From assembly GCA_018396955.1 (NCBI GenBank), contig JAGTQI010000008.1:1-35618 (forward strand): 35,618 bases of DNA, written 5' to 3'. This document shows, one piece after another, positions 1 through 8,555 of the stretch. This stretch comes from Candidatus Bathyarchaeota archaeon (GTDB taxonomy: Archaea > Thermoproteota > Bathyarchaeia > Bathyarchaeales > Bathycorpusculaceae). The notes beneath the pieces were generated by a model. That model did not search any database. It had not been told where the DNA came from and saw nothing but the letters and a program-made list of their open reading frames with translations. A program made the position numbers and the translations under genes. Position 1 is the stretch's first letter. Every line of letters begins with the position of its first letter.

Positions 1-1
1 T

Positions 2-304
2 GGGCAGAACCGCCCAACCAAAACCAAAACAGCCAACCTTCTTCAAGTTTTACAAGAGGCTGGTGTGCTCAATTTTGAGATGGAAACCGCTACACTTTAC
101 ACACTTGCTGCTCTTTACGGCCTAAGGGCTGGTTCAGTTTGCTCCGTCTACGCTAACAGATGCACTGGTGAATTTAAACCGGGAGAGGGCGAAGAAAACG
201 CAATAAAAGTAGCCAACGAAGCAGTGAAAATCCTAAACGAATGGGATGAAGAGAAGAAAACGAAAGGTAAGAAGTGGCTTTTTCCATCGCTTATTAGGGC
301 ATAA
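2..304 (+). CDS. Nucleoside (uridine) phosphorylase, C-terminal part; 5' end outside the window
   Basis: Frame open from base 2: GQNRPTKTKTANLLQVLQEAGVLNFEMETATLYTLAALYGLRAGSVCSVYANR; the NFEMETATLYTLA motif is typical of uridine/purine phosphorylases. Confidence 0.85.
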   Translation, partial: GQNRPTKTKTANLLQVLQEAGVLNFEMETATLYTLAALYGLRAGSVCSVYANRCTGEFKPGEGEENAIKVANEAVKILNEWDEEKKTKGKKWLFPSLIRA

Positions 305-338
305 CCCTTTTAGAATCTAAAACCTTTTAACTTGTAGG

Positions 339-461
339 GCCGGGGTGGCGGAGTGGTTAAACGCGCTGGCCTCGAGATCTCGCTAAACGCTTAGAAAGGG
401 GCTTTGACAAGGAAGCCAGTGGGCCTTCGGGCTCGCAGGGGTTCGAATCCCCTCCCCGGCG
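339..461 (+). tRNA. tRNA-Ser(CGA) with a ~37-nt intron (about 377-413) at canonical position 37/38; CCA not encoded
   Basis: Acceptor GCCGGGG...CCCCGGC; anticodon stem ctggc/gccag; anticodon CGA at 373-375; long variable arm (tgggccttcgggctcgc); T-arm AGGGG-TTCGAAT-CCCCT. Confidence 0.9.
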
Positions 462-547
462 CTGTTTGCCAGCTAGTGCTCATTTCTAATAAATACCCTT
501 GGTTTACGACCTTCATGATTCAAATAATACTCTTAATCAAGGTTTGC

Positions 548-580
548 GCTTCCTGCTGCAGACTAAAGTTTACCTTTTCT
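548..580 (+). repeat. Left copy of a short direct repeat (gcttcc-N6-agactaaagtttaccttttct)
   Basis: Near-identical to 1867-1897; the two copies flank the minus-strand two-gene cassette. Confidence 0.5.
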
Positions 581-1103
581 GGGCGAGGACGAATTCGGGT
601 TGAGGACAAAGTCCCTGGGTGTTATTCTTAAAAACGGGGCAATCCGTTGGGCTGCATAAGACAAGGTATTGACAAATCGTTGACAGTAGCGGACAGTATT
701 TTTCCTTTGCATCGGACAGCTCTCCAATGCACAATTTTTTAATGTGCAAGGCTGATGGGCTTAATGGGCATATGTCACATTTTTTCTTGCTGCAGAGTCG
801 AGCAAAGTCCCATGTTACATCAAATTGTTCAGGGTAAAGCCCCCTTTCATCCGCTTTATCCTTCAGATAGTTATAGACTTCTCTAATGGCCTTGGAAGGC
901 TTACCTTTACATTTTATGCCCATATCCTCGATATAGGGTTTTATTCTTTCAAAAAACTTGTTATTCCATGTATCGCCCGGCAGTTCAAGCTGATTAAGAT
1001 AAGGTTCAGGATTTCTCCATCTTTCTAAGACATAGTCTGGGTATTTCTCTCCATACTCATCCAACGCTTTACAAATGTAATTTCGATGGAAACTCCCTTT
1101 CAA
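570..1103 (-). CDS. Hypothetical Cys-rich protein, possible metal/Fe-S binding
   Basis: 177-aa ORF, TTG start directly downstream of the next ORF; C-terminal Cys cluster (LCSKKKCDICPL...LC...YCPLLSTICQYLVLC...DCP...LCP). Confidence 0.6.
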   Translation of the reverse strand: MKGSFHRNYICKALDEYGEKYPDYVLERWRNPEPYLNQLELPGDTWNNKFFERIKPYIEDMGIKCKGKPSKAIREVYNYLKDKADERGLYPEQFDVTWDFARLCSKKKCDICPLSPSALHIKKLCIGELSDAKEKYCPLLSTICQYLVLCSPTDCPVFKNNTQGLCPQPEFVLAQKR

Positions 1104-1109
1104 ATAGCT

Positions 1110-1715
1110 CTATAAGGCATCCCACGTTCGTTTACGCCAATCATCCATTTTTCCAGTGTTTCCATACGTGAGTTTATCGAGTGCGCAATACACATCCTTA
1201 ACCCATTTTTCATCGGGCGAATTTTTTGAATTTTCAAGCATATAGGTAACAAGGTTTCTGTCATATGCCTCTAACTTTAAGAGCGTTCTCTCAACGCGTT
1301 TTTTCAGCCGATGTTTTCTTCCAAACCTATGCCTGAAACGAAATTTTTGACCTACATGAAATTCAAAATTTTTCTTTCTGACATTACTCTTCGATTTTTT
1401 GAGTTCAATATGCTCTTTAATTATTTGTTTACAACTATCTCCTTTTCTATAATGGTAGGCAATGTGCGCCATTATTGGAAAAGCATTATTCCAAACTTTT
1501 TCTGCGGGCATCCCATAGGTGAAAATGCATGTTAACCAATGCGTAAGGACGATGTCGGCTGGTTTCAGCTCGTTTCCATTAACACCTACGGACGCTTTAC
1601 TAATCATTTCACGTATTTGCTTATCGTATTCCTTATCGTCTCTACTCCATCGAGCCCTATCCATCCAAGCAAAAAACTCCCAAAGCCTAATGAACTTGTC
1701 TTTTGTATGGACCAA
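1110..1715 (-). CDS. Hypothetical protein, first gene of the two-gene minus-strand unit
   Basis: 201-aa ORF with coding-like composition; TTG start preceded by a G-rich RBS-like stretch; 6 nt from the next gene. Confidence 0.6.
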   Translation of the reverse strand: MVHTKDKFIRLWEFFAWMDRARWSRDDKEYDKQIREMISKASVGVNGNELKPADIVLTHWLTCIFTYGMPAEKVWNNAFPIMAHIAYHYRKGDSCKQIIKEHIELKKSKSNVRKKNFEFHVGQKFRFRHRFGRKHRLKKRVERTLLKLEAYDRNLVTYMLENSKNSPDEKWVKDVYCALDKLTYGNTGKMDDWRKRTWDAL

Positions 1716-1866
1716 AATATTCCCCCAATTCTCTTTTAAGCGGCGGTATATTTAAAGGCAATCCAGACTCGGCACGGGTTGTAGCTGGCTCTAACAGCCA
1801 TGGCTAAAACCTAACACAATAAACTATCAACAATTCCACACACTTTTAAATTTTATGCGAACTACA

Positions 1867-1897
1867 GCTTCCCATATAGACTAAAGTTTACTTTTCT
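1867..1897 (+). repeat. Right copy of the short direct repeat (gcttcc-N5-agactaaagtttacttttct)
   Basis: Matches 548-580 apart from the spacer and one C indel. Confidence 0.5.
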
Positions 1898-2463
1898 TGA
1901 TTAAGGGAAAAGGGGAGTTTAGGCTTTTATTAGTCCAGCCTTTCGCCGTAGTTCCGTAACGTATCTCGGTAGAACCTTGTAGCTTTGCACTTAAACTTCA
2001 TGTAAAGCCTTGCTCCTACGCTTTCCGATCAAAACCAACCGTCCTTGGGAAGATTCCCCCCAACAGTCAAACCAGAGAAAACCCTCAAAACATCCATTGC
2101 GGCTTTTCCTTCTGCCATACATAAGGTTTAAGTAAAAAGCTGAAAAACCGCAGCCTGACACCACAAATTCTGAAGAAACCAGAATTCCAGAAGCAGAGAA
2201 GCCGAGAAAAGAGGAGCTAACGGCAACAATTGCCACAATCCAAACAGCCCCTTTGCCTAAGCACAGAGGCGTCCACGCTAAAACACGTGGCAATGTTCAT
2301 AACCTTATAAATGTTTATTCCATTCGCTTTGGTTCGTTTTCCGTTTAAAATTTAACGATTTTTCTCGAAGCTTGATGATTTGTCCTCTTTTTATTTATTT
2401 TTTGGTTTTTGGAGCTGGTTGTATCTATTGGGTTTATTTGGTTTTTGGTTCTGGGTGTGTTTG

Positions 2464-2670
2464 ATGGTTGAGGCTTTGCAAACCGTTAAGCAGAAGTTGT
2501 TGGAATCTTTGGCTTTTGCAGGCGTCACAGCCGATGATATTGATAGCCTGTTTAAAATCGCCGAACCCTTAACCTGCTCAGTTTTATATGTTAGTTGGAG
2601 GAAGGAGCCATATTGGGTAATATTAAAAATCAGCCCATGGGAGGTTGATGAAGACTTCACCTGTGGTTGA
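2464..2670 (+). CDS. Small hypothetical protein (~68 aa) overlapping the YaaA/DUF6884-like gene
   Basis: ORF from ATG at 2464 (MVEALQTVKQKLLESLAFAGVTADDIDSLF...); its end overlaps the start of the next ORF (2645), suggesting coupling. Confidence 0.45.
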   Translation: MVEALQTVKQKLLESLAFAGVTADDIDSLFKIAEPLTCSVLYVSWRKEPYWVILKISPWEVDEDFTCG

Positions 2671-3310
2671 AAAAGTTTTAATTCTTATTCCCTGCTCCAA
2701 ATCAAAAAAGCCAGGCGGAGCTCACGTTTACGAGAGGGCCAATTGTATCGTTAATCATCTGAGCCAAAGCGCTGGGAGACGGCTGATCGAGCTAAGAAGG
2801 CGTGTCGCCGTAGCACTTAGGGAAACGTTAGGACCTGACGTGGGCGTGGAAACAACTGAAACTCAAATCAAATTCATGAGGGCCTACGATAGGTATTCTG
2901 GAAACCTTTACAGCAAAATATCAAAAAGCGCCTGGGAAAAGATGAATCGCTCTCAAAATTTAGGCTTGGTGATAGTTTCCGCCTTATACGGAATACTTAA
3001 ACATAATGAGCTTATTAGGAACTACAACAGGGCGATGGATAGGGATAAAGTCGAAGGAGTGCTGCTTAAGACCTGGTGGAACAGGCAAGGCCTACATGAA
3101 ATTTTACTTGATTACACCGCAGATAACGAGATCAAAGTGGTTCACGATTTTCTCTCCAAAAACTACTCGGAAGCCATATGGCCACTTCAAAGCAGGGCAG
3201 AAGAACTTGGAATAGAATATGTAAAGCATGGCTATTCTGGGTTTGGGAGTGGAAGCAACTGCCGCAGAGGAGAAGATGTTGAAAGGTTGATTAAGACTTT
3301 CGATATATAA
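2645..3310 (+). CDS. YaaA/DUF6884-like protein
   Basis: 221-aa ORF with N-terminal LILIPCSKSKKPGGAHVYE and internal SALYGILKHNELIRNYNRAM, typical of the 'PCSK' YaaA/DUF6884-like group. Confidence 0.6.
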   Translation: MMKTSPVVEKVLILIPCSKSKKPGGAHVYERANCIVNHLSQSAGRRLIELRRRVAVALRETLGPDVGVETTETQIKFMRAYDRYSGNLYSKISKSAWEKMNRSQNLGLVIVSALYGILKHNELIRNYNRAMDRDKVEGVLLKTWWNRQGLHEILLDYTADNEIKVVHDFLSKNYSEAIWPLQSRAEELGIEYVKHGYSGFGSGSNCRRGEDVERLIKTFDI

Positions 3311-3325
3311 AGGCTTGTGGTGGAG

Positions 3326-4035
3326 ATGTCTAGACTTTGTCAATGGTTGCATGAGCAAATAGAACAGCTTCCTTTAAAAAAAATTCCCATTTAAATTGGA
3401 GTTTCTACCAGAAAACGGAATATACTTTTTCTATGAAGACGGAGAGTTTTGGGGGCACGGTGGAGAAAAACCGAGGATAGTTAGGGTAGGCACCCATAAA
3501 GATGGAAATTTTAGAAGCAGAATCGGTGAGCATTACCTCTTAAACGAAGCATGGATGAACTTTGACAAGAATAAGCCAAAACCCTCTGATAGAAGCATCT
3601 TCAGAAAAAACATCGGCAGAGCCCCTACTAAACAAGGATAATGATGATTACTTAAAAATTTGGGAAATAAATTTCACGCCAAGCAAAAACAAGAAATTAT
3701 ACGGTGATAGGCGAGAAATAGAGAAAGAAAAGAAAATAGAAGAAGCAATCACAAAAATTCTACGGGAAAAATTCTCCTTCAGATTCATAATTTTAGACCC
3801 ACATGTAGAAAGGATGGGCAGCAAAGGGCTTGAAAGCGCTTTAATCGGAACTTTAGCCAGCTGTAAATTGTGCAAACCATCTCCTAATTGGTTAGGAAAC
3901 TATTCTCCAGTTCAGAAAATAAGAGAGAGCGGATTATGGTTGGTGCAACATCTAAAAGCAGATCCCGTAAACGAAAAGGATAAAGAAATAATTTTGAAGG
4001 CGGTGGAAGAAACAAGAAAGTGGTTAAAACTTTGA
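3326..4035 (+). pseudogene. GIY-YIG nuclease-like protein, interrupted by two apparent +1 indels (A8 at 3376-3383, C4 at 3622-3625)
   Basis: Removing one A and one C joins three frames into MSRLCQWLHEQIEQLPLKKFPFKLEFLPENGIYFFYEDGE...RIVRVGTHKDGNFRSRIGEH...SIFRKNIGRALLNKDNDDYLK...SPNWLGNYSPVQKIRESGLWLVQH, matching the recalled GIY-YIG family pattern throughout. Confidence 0.75.
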
Positions 4036-4198
4036 TGGTTTGATGTTTAGCGTGATGAAATTGGCCAAGCAATCTTCTTTTTATGTAAAGATGCCTTAGA
4101 AATGTAGTTCCATATTCATCCAAAGAGTTTAACGTCAAAAAGGAAATGTGTCCGAAAATTTATTGTTGAAATGGTTACGTTTAAAATGTGTATGAGGA

Positions 4199-4797
4199 AT
4201 GATTATGGGTGCCTATGAAAGTTTGCGGGAACTAATTTGCGAAATTGAAAAATGTTTGGAATGTTATGGTGAGTTTAAGGGTTATCCTGAAGAGGATAGG
4301 GTTAGGATAAGGCGCTGGTGTAAGAGGGATCCCTGGTTTTCCCTCCGTATGGAAAAGTTAAAGGCTTTTTCGGAACAGGCGAGGTTTTCTTGATATGTGG
4401 AAGACCCTCAACGGGAACGTTTCCAGACAAAGCGGTTAAATTATTCTATGGATGTTTAGAGGATTATGGGCTTGAAGATGCACACATAACAGACCTTATT
4501 AAGTGCAGTCAAAAGTTAATGAAAGCGGAAAAGAGGTTGACAAAAAAATACGCAGACAAATGTTTCAAGCACCTTATCAGAGAAATCGAAATTTTAAAAC
4601 CAAAAACAATAGTGGCGGTGGGGCGAAAAGTCCATTCATATTTAAAAAACAATCTTCCACCACAGTATAGAAACCGGTTGTGTGAGCATAATATTACACA
4701 TTACTCTTATGCAAGTAGATATAAAAAGGAAGACAAGCTCAAGCAGGATGTTGAAACGGTGAAAAGGACATGTGTAAAGAATAAAAAGGCTAGTTAG
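4199..4797 (+). pseudogene. Uracil-DNA-glycosylase-like protein with a -1 frameshift at T5 (4366-4370)
   Basis: Adding one T fuses the 64-aa and 135-aa ORFs into ...MEKLKAFFGTGEVFLICGRPSTGTFPDKAVKLFYGCLEDYGLEDAHITDLIKC...LKPKTIVAVGRKV, typical of the UDG fold (GRPSTG near N-term, DLIKC, KTIVAVG). Confidence 0.65.
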
Positions 4798-5454
4798 GTC
4801 GAAGTTCGGGGCTCAGCCAGTTCAATACGGAACCAAACAAAAACGATATCTTCTTAATTCACAGCCAACGACATTTCTACTAGTCATCGTTAAAAAGCAT
4901 TTTTCCCATAATTAAAAATCGTTTAAAATCTCTGAAAATTCAGCCGGATTTCCTTTTTCCGCGATAATTTATCATTAGTTTTTTGTCGGGGTAAATGTCT
5001 AAGCAAAACAGCGTAATATCTCTAGTTTTTAAGATATTTTTCAAGTCTATTCAGGCTTTCATCCCTTATTCGTCGTTTATCCCAGTTTAACCATAAAACG
5101 CATCCTCTTTTAAGTCTACCTTCTTAATTTTCTTATGCCCTAGAGAACTGCGGCCGGACTTTTCCTTTCTGGTTTATATGCCCCCTATACGTTAATAAAA
5201 AGAAGCTTAACACTTCAAAAGGAAGAAAACAATAAAAAAGTATAGGAATAAAGATAAAGCGTTGAATTAAGGAGGATTTTGTCTGCAGAAAACTAAAAGG
5301 TGTCCGAAATTTTCCCATACTAAATTGACTCCGACATCTATCCTGTGCGTCTTAATAAAAGGCTTGGAGACAGCATAATGCCATTACAAGAAATTTTTAC
5401 TGACATTTAAAAACCGGAAACTGCAGAATAGTAAGTGTAGGAGGCGGAAGGAAA

Positions 5455-5643
5455 ATGCCTAAACCTGGAATGGCGGGCATATGCCTAAAAAAGGAAGTTG
5501 CTGAACTGCTGAGGGCCAAGGCAAAGGAAGCCAAAATGGGAATAAACGACTTTTTAAAGGCTGTTTTGGCAAAAACGCCTTTAAATGGACCTCCCGAGCC
5601 GGAGACGCGGGTTCAAATCCCGGCGGCCGCACCATTGTTTTGA
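5455..5643 (+). CDS. Small ribbon-helix-helix-like ORF reading into a tRNA 3' half; candidate N-terminal integrase fragment (intN-like)
   Basis: [40 protein letters not shown] then [15 protein letters not shown], which is the sense translation of tRNA sequence; RBS-like ggaggcgg upstream. Confidence 0.5.
   Translation: MPKPGMAGICLKKEVAELLRAKAKEAKMGINDFLKAVLAKTPLNGPPEPETRVQIPAAAPLF
5590..5634 (+). other. tRNA-Gly(CCC) 3'-half fragment (anticodon loop to CCA), putative att site
   Basis: cctcccgagccggagacgcgggttcaaatcccggcggccgcacca: anticodon loop CTCCCGA, T-loop TTCAAAT, acceptor 3' strand CGGCCGC-A-CCA; no matching D-arm or anticodon 5' stem upstream. Confidence 0.7.
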
Positions 5644-5660
5644 CAAAACATCGGCGCTTG

Positions 5661-5969
5661 TTATTTTCTCTTCCTGAACAGCTTAACACCTTCAACTTCG
5701 CATACAATGCTCAAATCCGGCCTCTATCAGCTCAGCCCGCTTGCTCAACAGTTCTCGTAGCCTTGCAAAATGTATTCATCGCCGTTTTCAGCGTGGATTA
5801 GCTGTGTATATAAGCGTGTTCTGATGTTTCTGTCCGAGCAGTTGCATGACGTAAAGTATATCTTTTGTCTTATGATATTCCATTGTTGCACTTCCAATGG
5901 CGAATTGTTATGAAAACTTATTCTCAGAAGCCTTGGGTTGCCAAGGTCAAAGGCTATCCTTTCTGTCAA
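5661..5969 (-). pseudogene. Decayed tyrosine recombinase/integrase C-terminal catalytic domain
   Basis: Minus-strand pieces across several frames: LGNPRLLRISFH-(TIRHW)-MEYHKTKDILYVMQLLGQKHQNTLIYTQLI...ATRTVEQA..AELIEAGFE..CEVEGVKLFRKRK*. Includes box II HxxRH and the catalytic Y in NTLIYT; multiple frameshifts. Confidence 0.8.
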
Positions 5970-6014
5970 GGTGTTTAAACATTTTGTCTAAGCAGCAAAA
6001 GAGAGAAATTTTGG

Positions 6015-6205
6015 GAATAAGTGAAGTCACATGGAAGTTTCAAATAACCATACCTAAAAGAGTTAGAGATAAATTCAGCCTTACTCATTCCCAAATGTTT
6101 GTTGGTGAGTCAGGTAGAAAAAAGCTTAAAATTTTCTCAAAGCTATCCTTGAGAAGCTTCCATCCTTCAGAAACATTATACTTTAAATCCTTTAATATTT
6201 TTTAA
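6015..6205 (+). pseudogene. Degenerate AbrB/SpoVT-like DNA-binding domain
   Basis: ISEVTWKFQITIPKRVRDKFSL matches the AbrB N-terminal strand/helix pattern; the rest of the domain is not recognisable. Confidence 0.45.
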
Positions 6206-6567
6206 GTTCTGTAGGTTGTTCTGGGGGCGAAATTTGGTGACTTCACGCATAAAACGTCAGCCCATTTGAGTTTACTGAGTAAAAGGCGTTTCCAAAAATC
6301 TTCATTAAATGCTTCCGTCTCTCCTAAAGCCTTTGCTGAAATTTTTCCTCCGAGCCCTTCTTGAGCCTCTGCAAGTATGCCTTCCCAGCCTAAGGGAAAC
6401 TCTAATTAATATCTGCCTTGAATACGCTTTGAATTATAAAAGTCATAAAATGTACTTTTTTCTTCCTCATCCATTACAAAGACCTATTCGGATAGAACTT
6501 GTTTGATATAATAGTGAAATGCTGAGTGGTATGCTTGATTTGGGACGTGGTTAGTTGGGTGCAGTTA

Positions 6568-6582
6568 AGGAAAAATTTATAT
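6568..6582 (+). promoter_or_regulatory. Putative archaeal BRE/TATA promoter for the thermosome gene
   Basis: aggaaaaatttatat located ~45-55 bp upstream of the TTG start at 6626. Confidence 0.4.
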
Positions 6583-6625
6583 TGTAATGCTGTTTCTCAT
6601 TGTGACGCGTTAGGGGGTTATTGGT

Positions 6626-8260
6626 TTGTCATCATCCGCATCAGCTGGAGTCCCGGTTCTCATATTAAAGGAAGGCTCAACCCGCTCGAGGGGTAGGGAA
6701 GCCCAACACACAAACATTATGGCTGCCCGCATTATAGCCGAAACAGTGAAAAGCTCTCTCGGCCCAAAGGGCATGGACAAGATGCTTGTGGACAGTTTCG
6801 GCGACGTGACAATAACTAGCGATGGCCGCACAATTTTGGATGAGATGGATGTTCAGCATCCAGCTGCCAAAATGATGGTTGAAGTGGCAAAAACACAGGA
6901 CAATGAGGCTGGAGACGGCACAACAACAGCCGTTATCTTAGCTGGGGAATTGCTTGCGAAGGCTGAAGAGCTTATAGGAAAGAACATTCATCCAACAATA
7001 ATAATTGATGGTTATAAGAAAGCCATGGAAAAATCCCTTGAAATTTTGGAGAAAATAGCCATACCAGTGGACCTAAACTCTCAGGAGTATTTGAGAAAAG
7101 CCGCCATGACTTCTATGGCAAGCAAGCTTGTCGCCGAGCATAGGGAATACCTCGCCGACTTGGCCGTTGGGGCAATTCTGCAAGTGGCGGAAAAAGAAGA
7201 CGGCAAATACAAAGTGGACGTAGACGACGTAAAGGTTGAGAAGAAGCCAGGCGAATCCGTTAGGGACACGATGCTCATAAACGGCATAGTCCTAGACAAG
7301 GAAGTCGTCCATTCAGGCATGCCCAAACGCGTGGAAAACGCAAAAATCGCCTTGCTGGACTGCCCATTGGAGATTGAGAAGACGGAGTTCGACGCAAAAA
7401 TAAATATTGAAAGCCCAGAGCAGATGGATGCCTTCTTAAGGCAAGAGGAAGCCATGCTAAAGGACATGGTGGAAAAGCTTGCTGCAGTAGGTGCAAATGT
7501 TGTGCTCTGCCAGAAGGGCATTGACGACATGGCACAGCACTTCTTGGCGAGAAAGGGCATTTTGGCGGTGAGGCGCATCAAGAAGTCGGATATGGAGAAG
7601 CTGGCAAAAGCTACTGGAGGCAAAATAATAACCAATTTAGACGACATGAGCCCCGCAGACCTGGGCTATGCAAGCCTTGTAGAGGAGCGGAAAATCGGCG
7701 ACGACAAAATGACCTTTGTTGAAGGATGCAAACACCCAAGGGCTGTCACCATCCTTATAAGGGGAGCGACGGAGCGTGTAGTGGAGGAGGCTGAACGCTC
7801 AGTGCATGACGCCCTATGCGTTGTCCGCGACATAGTCGAAGAGCCAAAAATCTTAGCTGGAGGAGGTGCCCCAGAACTAGAAATAGCCAGAGCCTTAAAG
7901 AAGTACGCTGAAACCCTTCCCGGAAGAGAACAACTAGCCGTTAAAAGTTTTGCAGAAGCCTTAGAAGCTATCCCGGCGACGCTGACTGAAAATGCTGGCT
8001 TAGACCCAATAGACATACTCTCAGAGCTGAGGGCAAAACACGAGAAGGGTGAAACATGGGCTGGAATCGAGGTACACTCCGGAAAAGTTCAGGACATGCG
8101 GGAAGCCGGGGTCTTTGAACCTATATCCGTCAAGAAGCAGGTGGTTAAGTCTGCAACTGAAGCAGCATCAATGATTCTGAAAATTGACGACGTTATAGCC
8201 GCTGGAAAGGCTAAAACTCCCCCGATGCCGCCTAAGGGTCCATCCGAAGGCGAATATTAG
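6626..8260 (+). CDS. ths: Thermosome (group II chaperonin) subunit
   Basis: 544 aa: [77 protein letters not shown]. Confidence 0.98.
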   Translation: MSSSASAGVPVLILKEGSTRSRGREAQHTNIMAARIIAETVKSSLGPKGMDKMLVDSFGDVTITSDGRTILDEMDVQHPAAKMMVEVAKTQDNEAGDGTTTAVILAGELLAKAEELIGKNIHPTIIIDGYKKAMEKSLEILEKIAIPVDLNSQEYLRKAAMTSMASKLVAEHREYLADLAVGAILQVAEKEDGKYKVDVDDVKVEKKPGESVRDTMLINGIVLDKEVVHSGMPKRVENAKIALLDCPLEIEKTEFDAKINIESPEQMDAFLRQEEAMLKDMVEKLAAVGANVVLCQKGIDDMAQHFLARKGILAVRRIKKSDMEKLAKATGGKIITNLDDMSPADLGYASLVEERKIGDDKMTFVEGCKHPRAVTILIRGATERVVEEAERSVHDALCVVRDIVEEPKILAGGGAPELEIARALKKYAETLPGREQLAVKSFAEALEAIPATLTENAGLDPIDILSELRAKHEKGETWAGIEVHSGKVQDMREAGVFEPISVKKQVVKSATEAASMILKIDDVIAAGKAKTPPMPPKGPSEGEY

Positions 8261-8302
8261 GCGCTGGGGAGTTAGAACACGTCTGGAAAAGAGAAGAAAA
8301 TC

Positions 8303-8545
8303 TTGATTGGTCCTCCAAGGCTTACGCGCTTCGAGAAAGCTAGAGTGGTTGGCGCAAGAGCCCTTCAAATATCCATGGGTGCCCCAATCCTTGTTGATGT
8401 CCCAGAAGGCTATTCAAGCCCAATAGACATAGCCCTAAAAGAGTTGGAGGCTGGCATACTGCCGATAACAATTAGGCGGACTCTTCCAGACGGCACTTAT
8501 CAGGATATCCCGCTCAAGTGGCTTCTTGAGGGAGAAAGGGAGTAG
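8303..8545 (+). CDS. rpoK: DNA-directed RNA polymerase subunit K (Rpb6-like)
   Basis: [27 protein letters not shown]...[26 protein letters not shown]. Confidence 0.93.
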   Translation: MIGPPRLTRFEKARVVGARALQISMGAPILVDVPEGYSSPIDIALKELEAGILPITIRRTLPDGTYQDIPLKWLLEGERE

Positions 8546-8555
8546 ACAATCTCTT

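Noticed and set aside
1991-2293. 100-aa minus-strand ORF
   Set aside because: No recognisable family and unusual composition; a short opposite or alternate frame also looks weakly coding, so possibly gene debris, not supportable.
5149-5155. gcggccg as a possible 5' acceptor strand of a split tRNA-Gly
   Set aside because: Seven-base match to the complement of the 3' acceptor, but no D-arm or anticodon stem follows; likely chance.
4798-5454. Possible CRISPR or structured RNA in the ~650-bp noncoding stretch
   Set aside because: No regularly spaced repeats seen; structure cannot be judged without folding or covariance search.
5459-5707. Minus-strand ORF with [16 protein letters not shown]
   Set aside because: PPGFEPA-type peptides are antisense translations of tRNA T-arm sequence; the rest is antisense to the RHH-like ORF.
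6230-6400. Minus-strand coding-like stretch (GLGGKISAKALGETEAFNEDFWKRLLLSKLKWADVLCVKSPNF)
   Set aside because: No confident start, family or length; possible gene remnant but insufficient evidence.
7081-7647. Long antisense ORF within the thermosome gene (also 7666-8016, 9327-10031, 16210-16521)
   Set aside because: Shadow ORFs of highly conserved sense genes; low-complexity Ser/Ala-rich translations.
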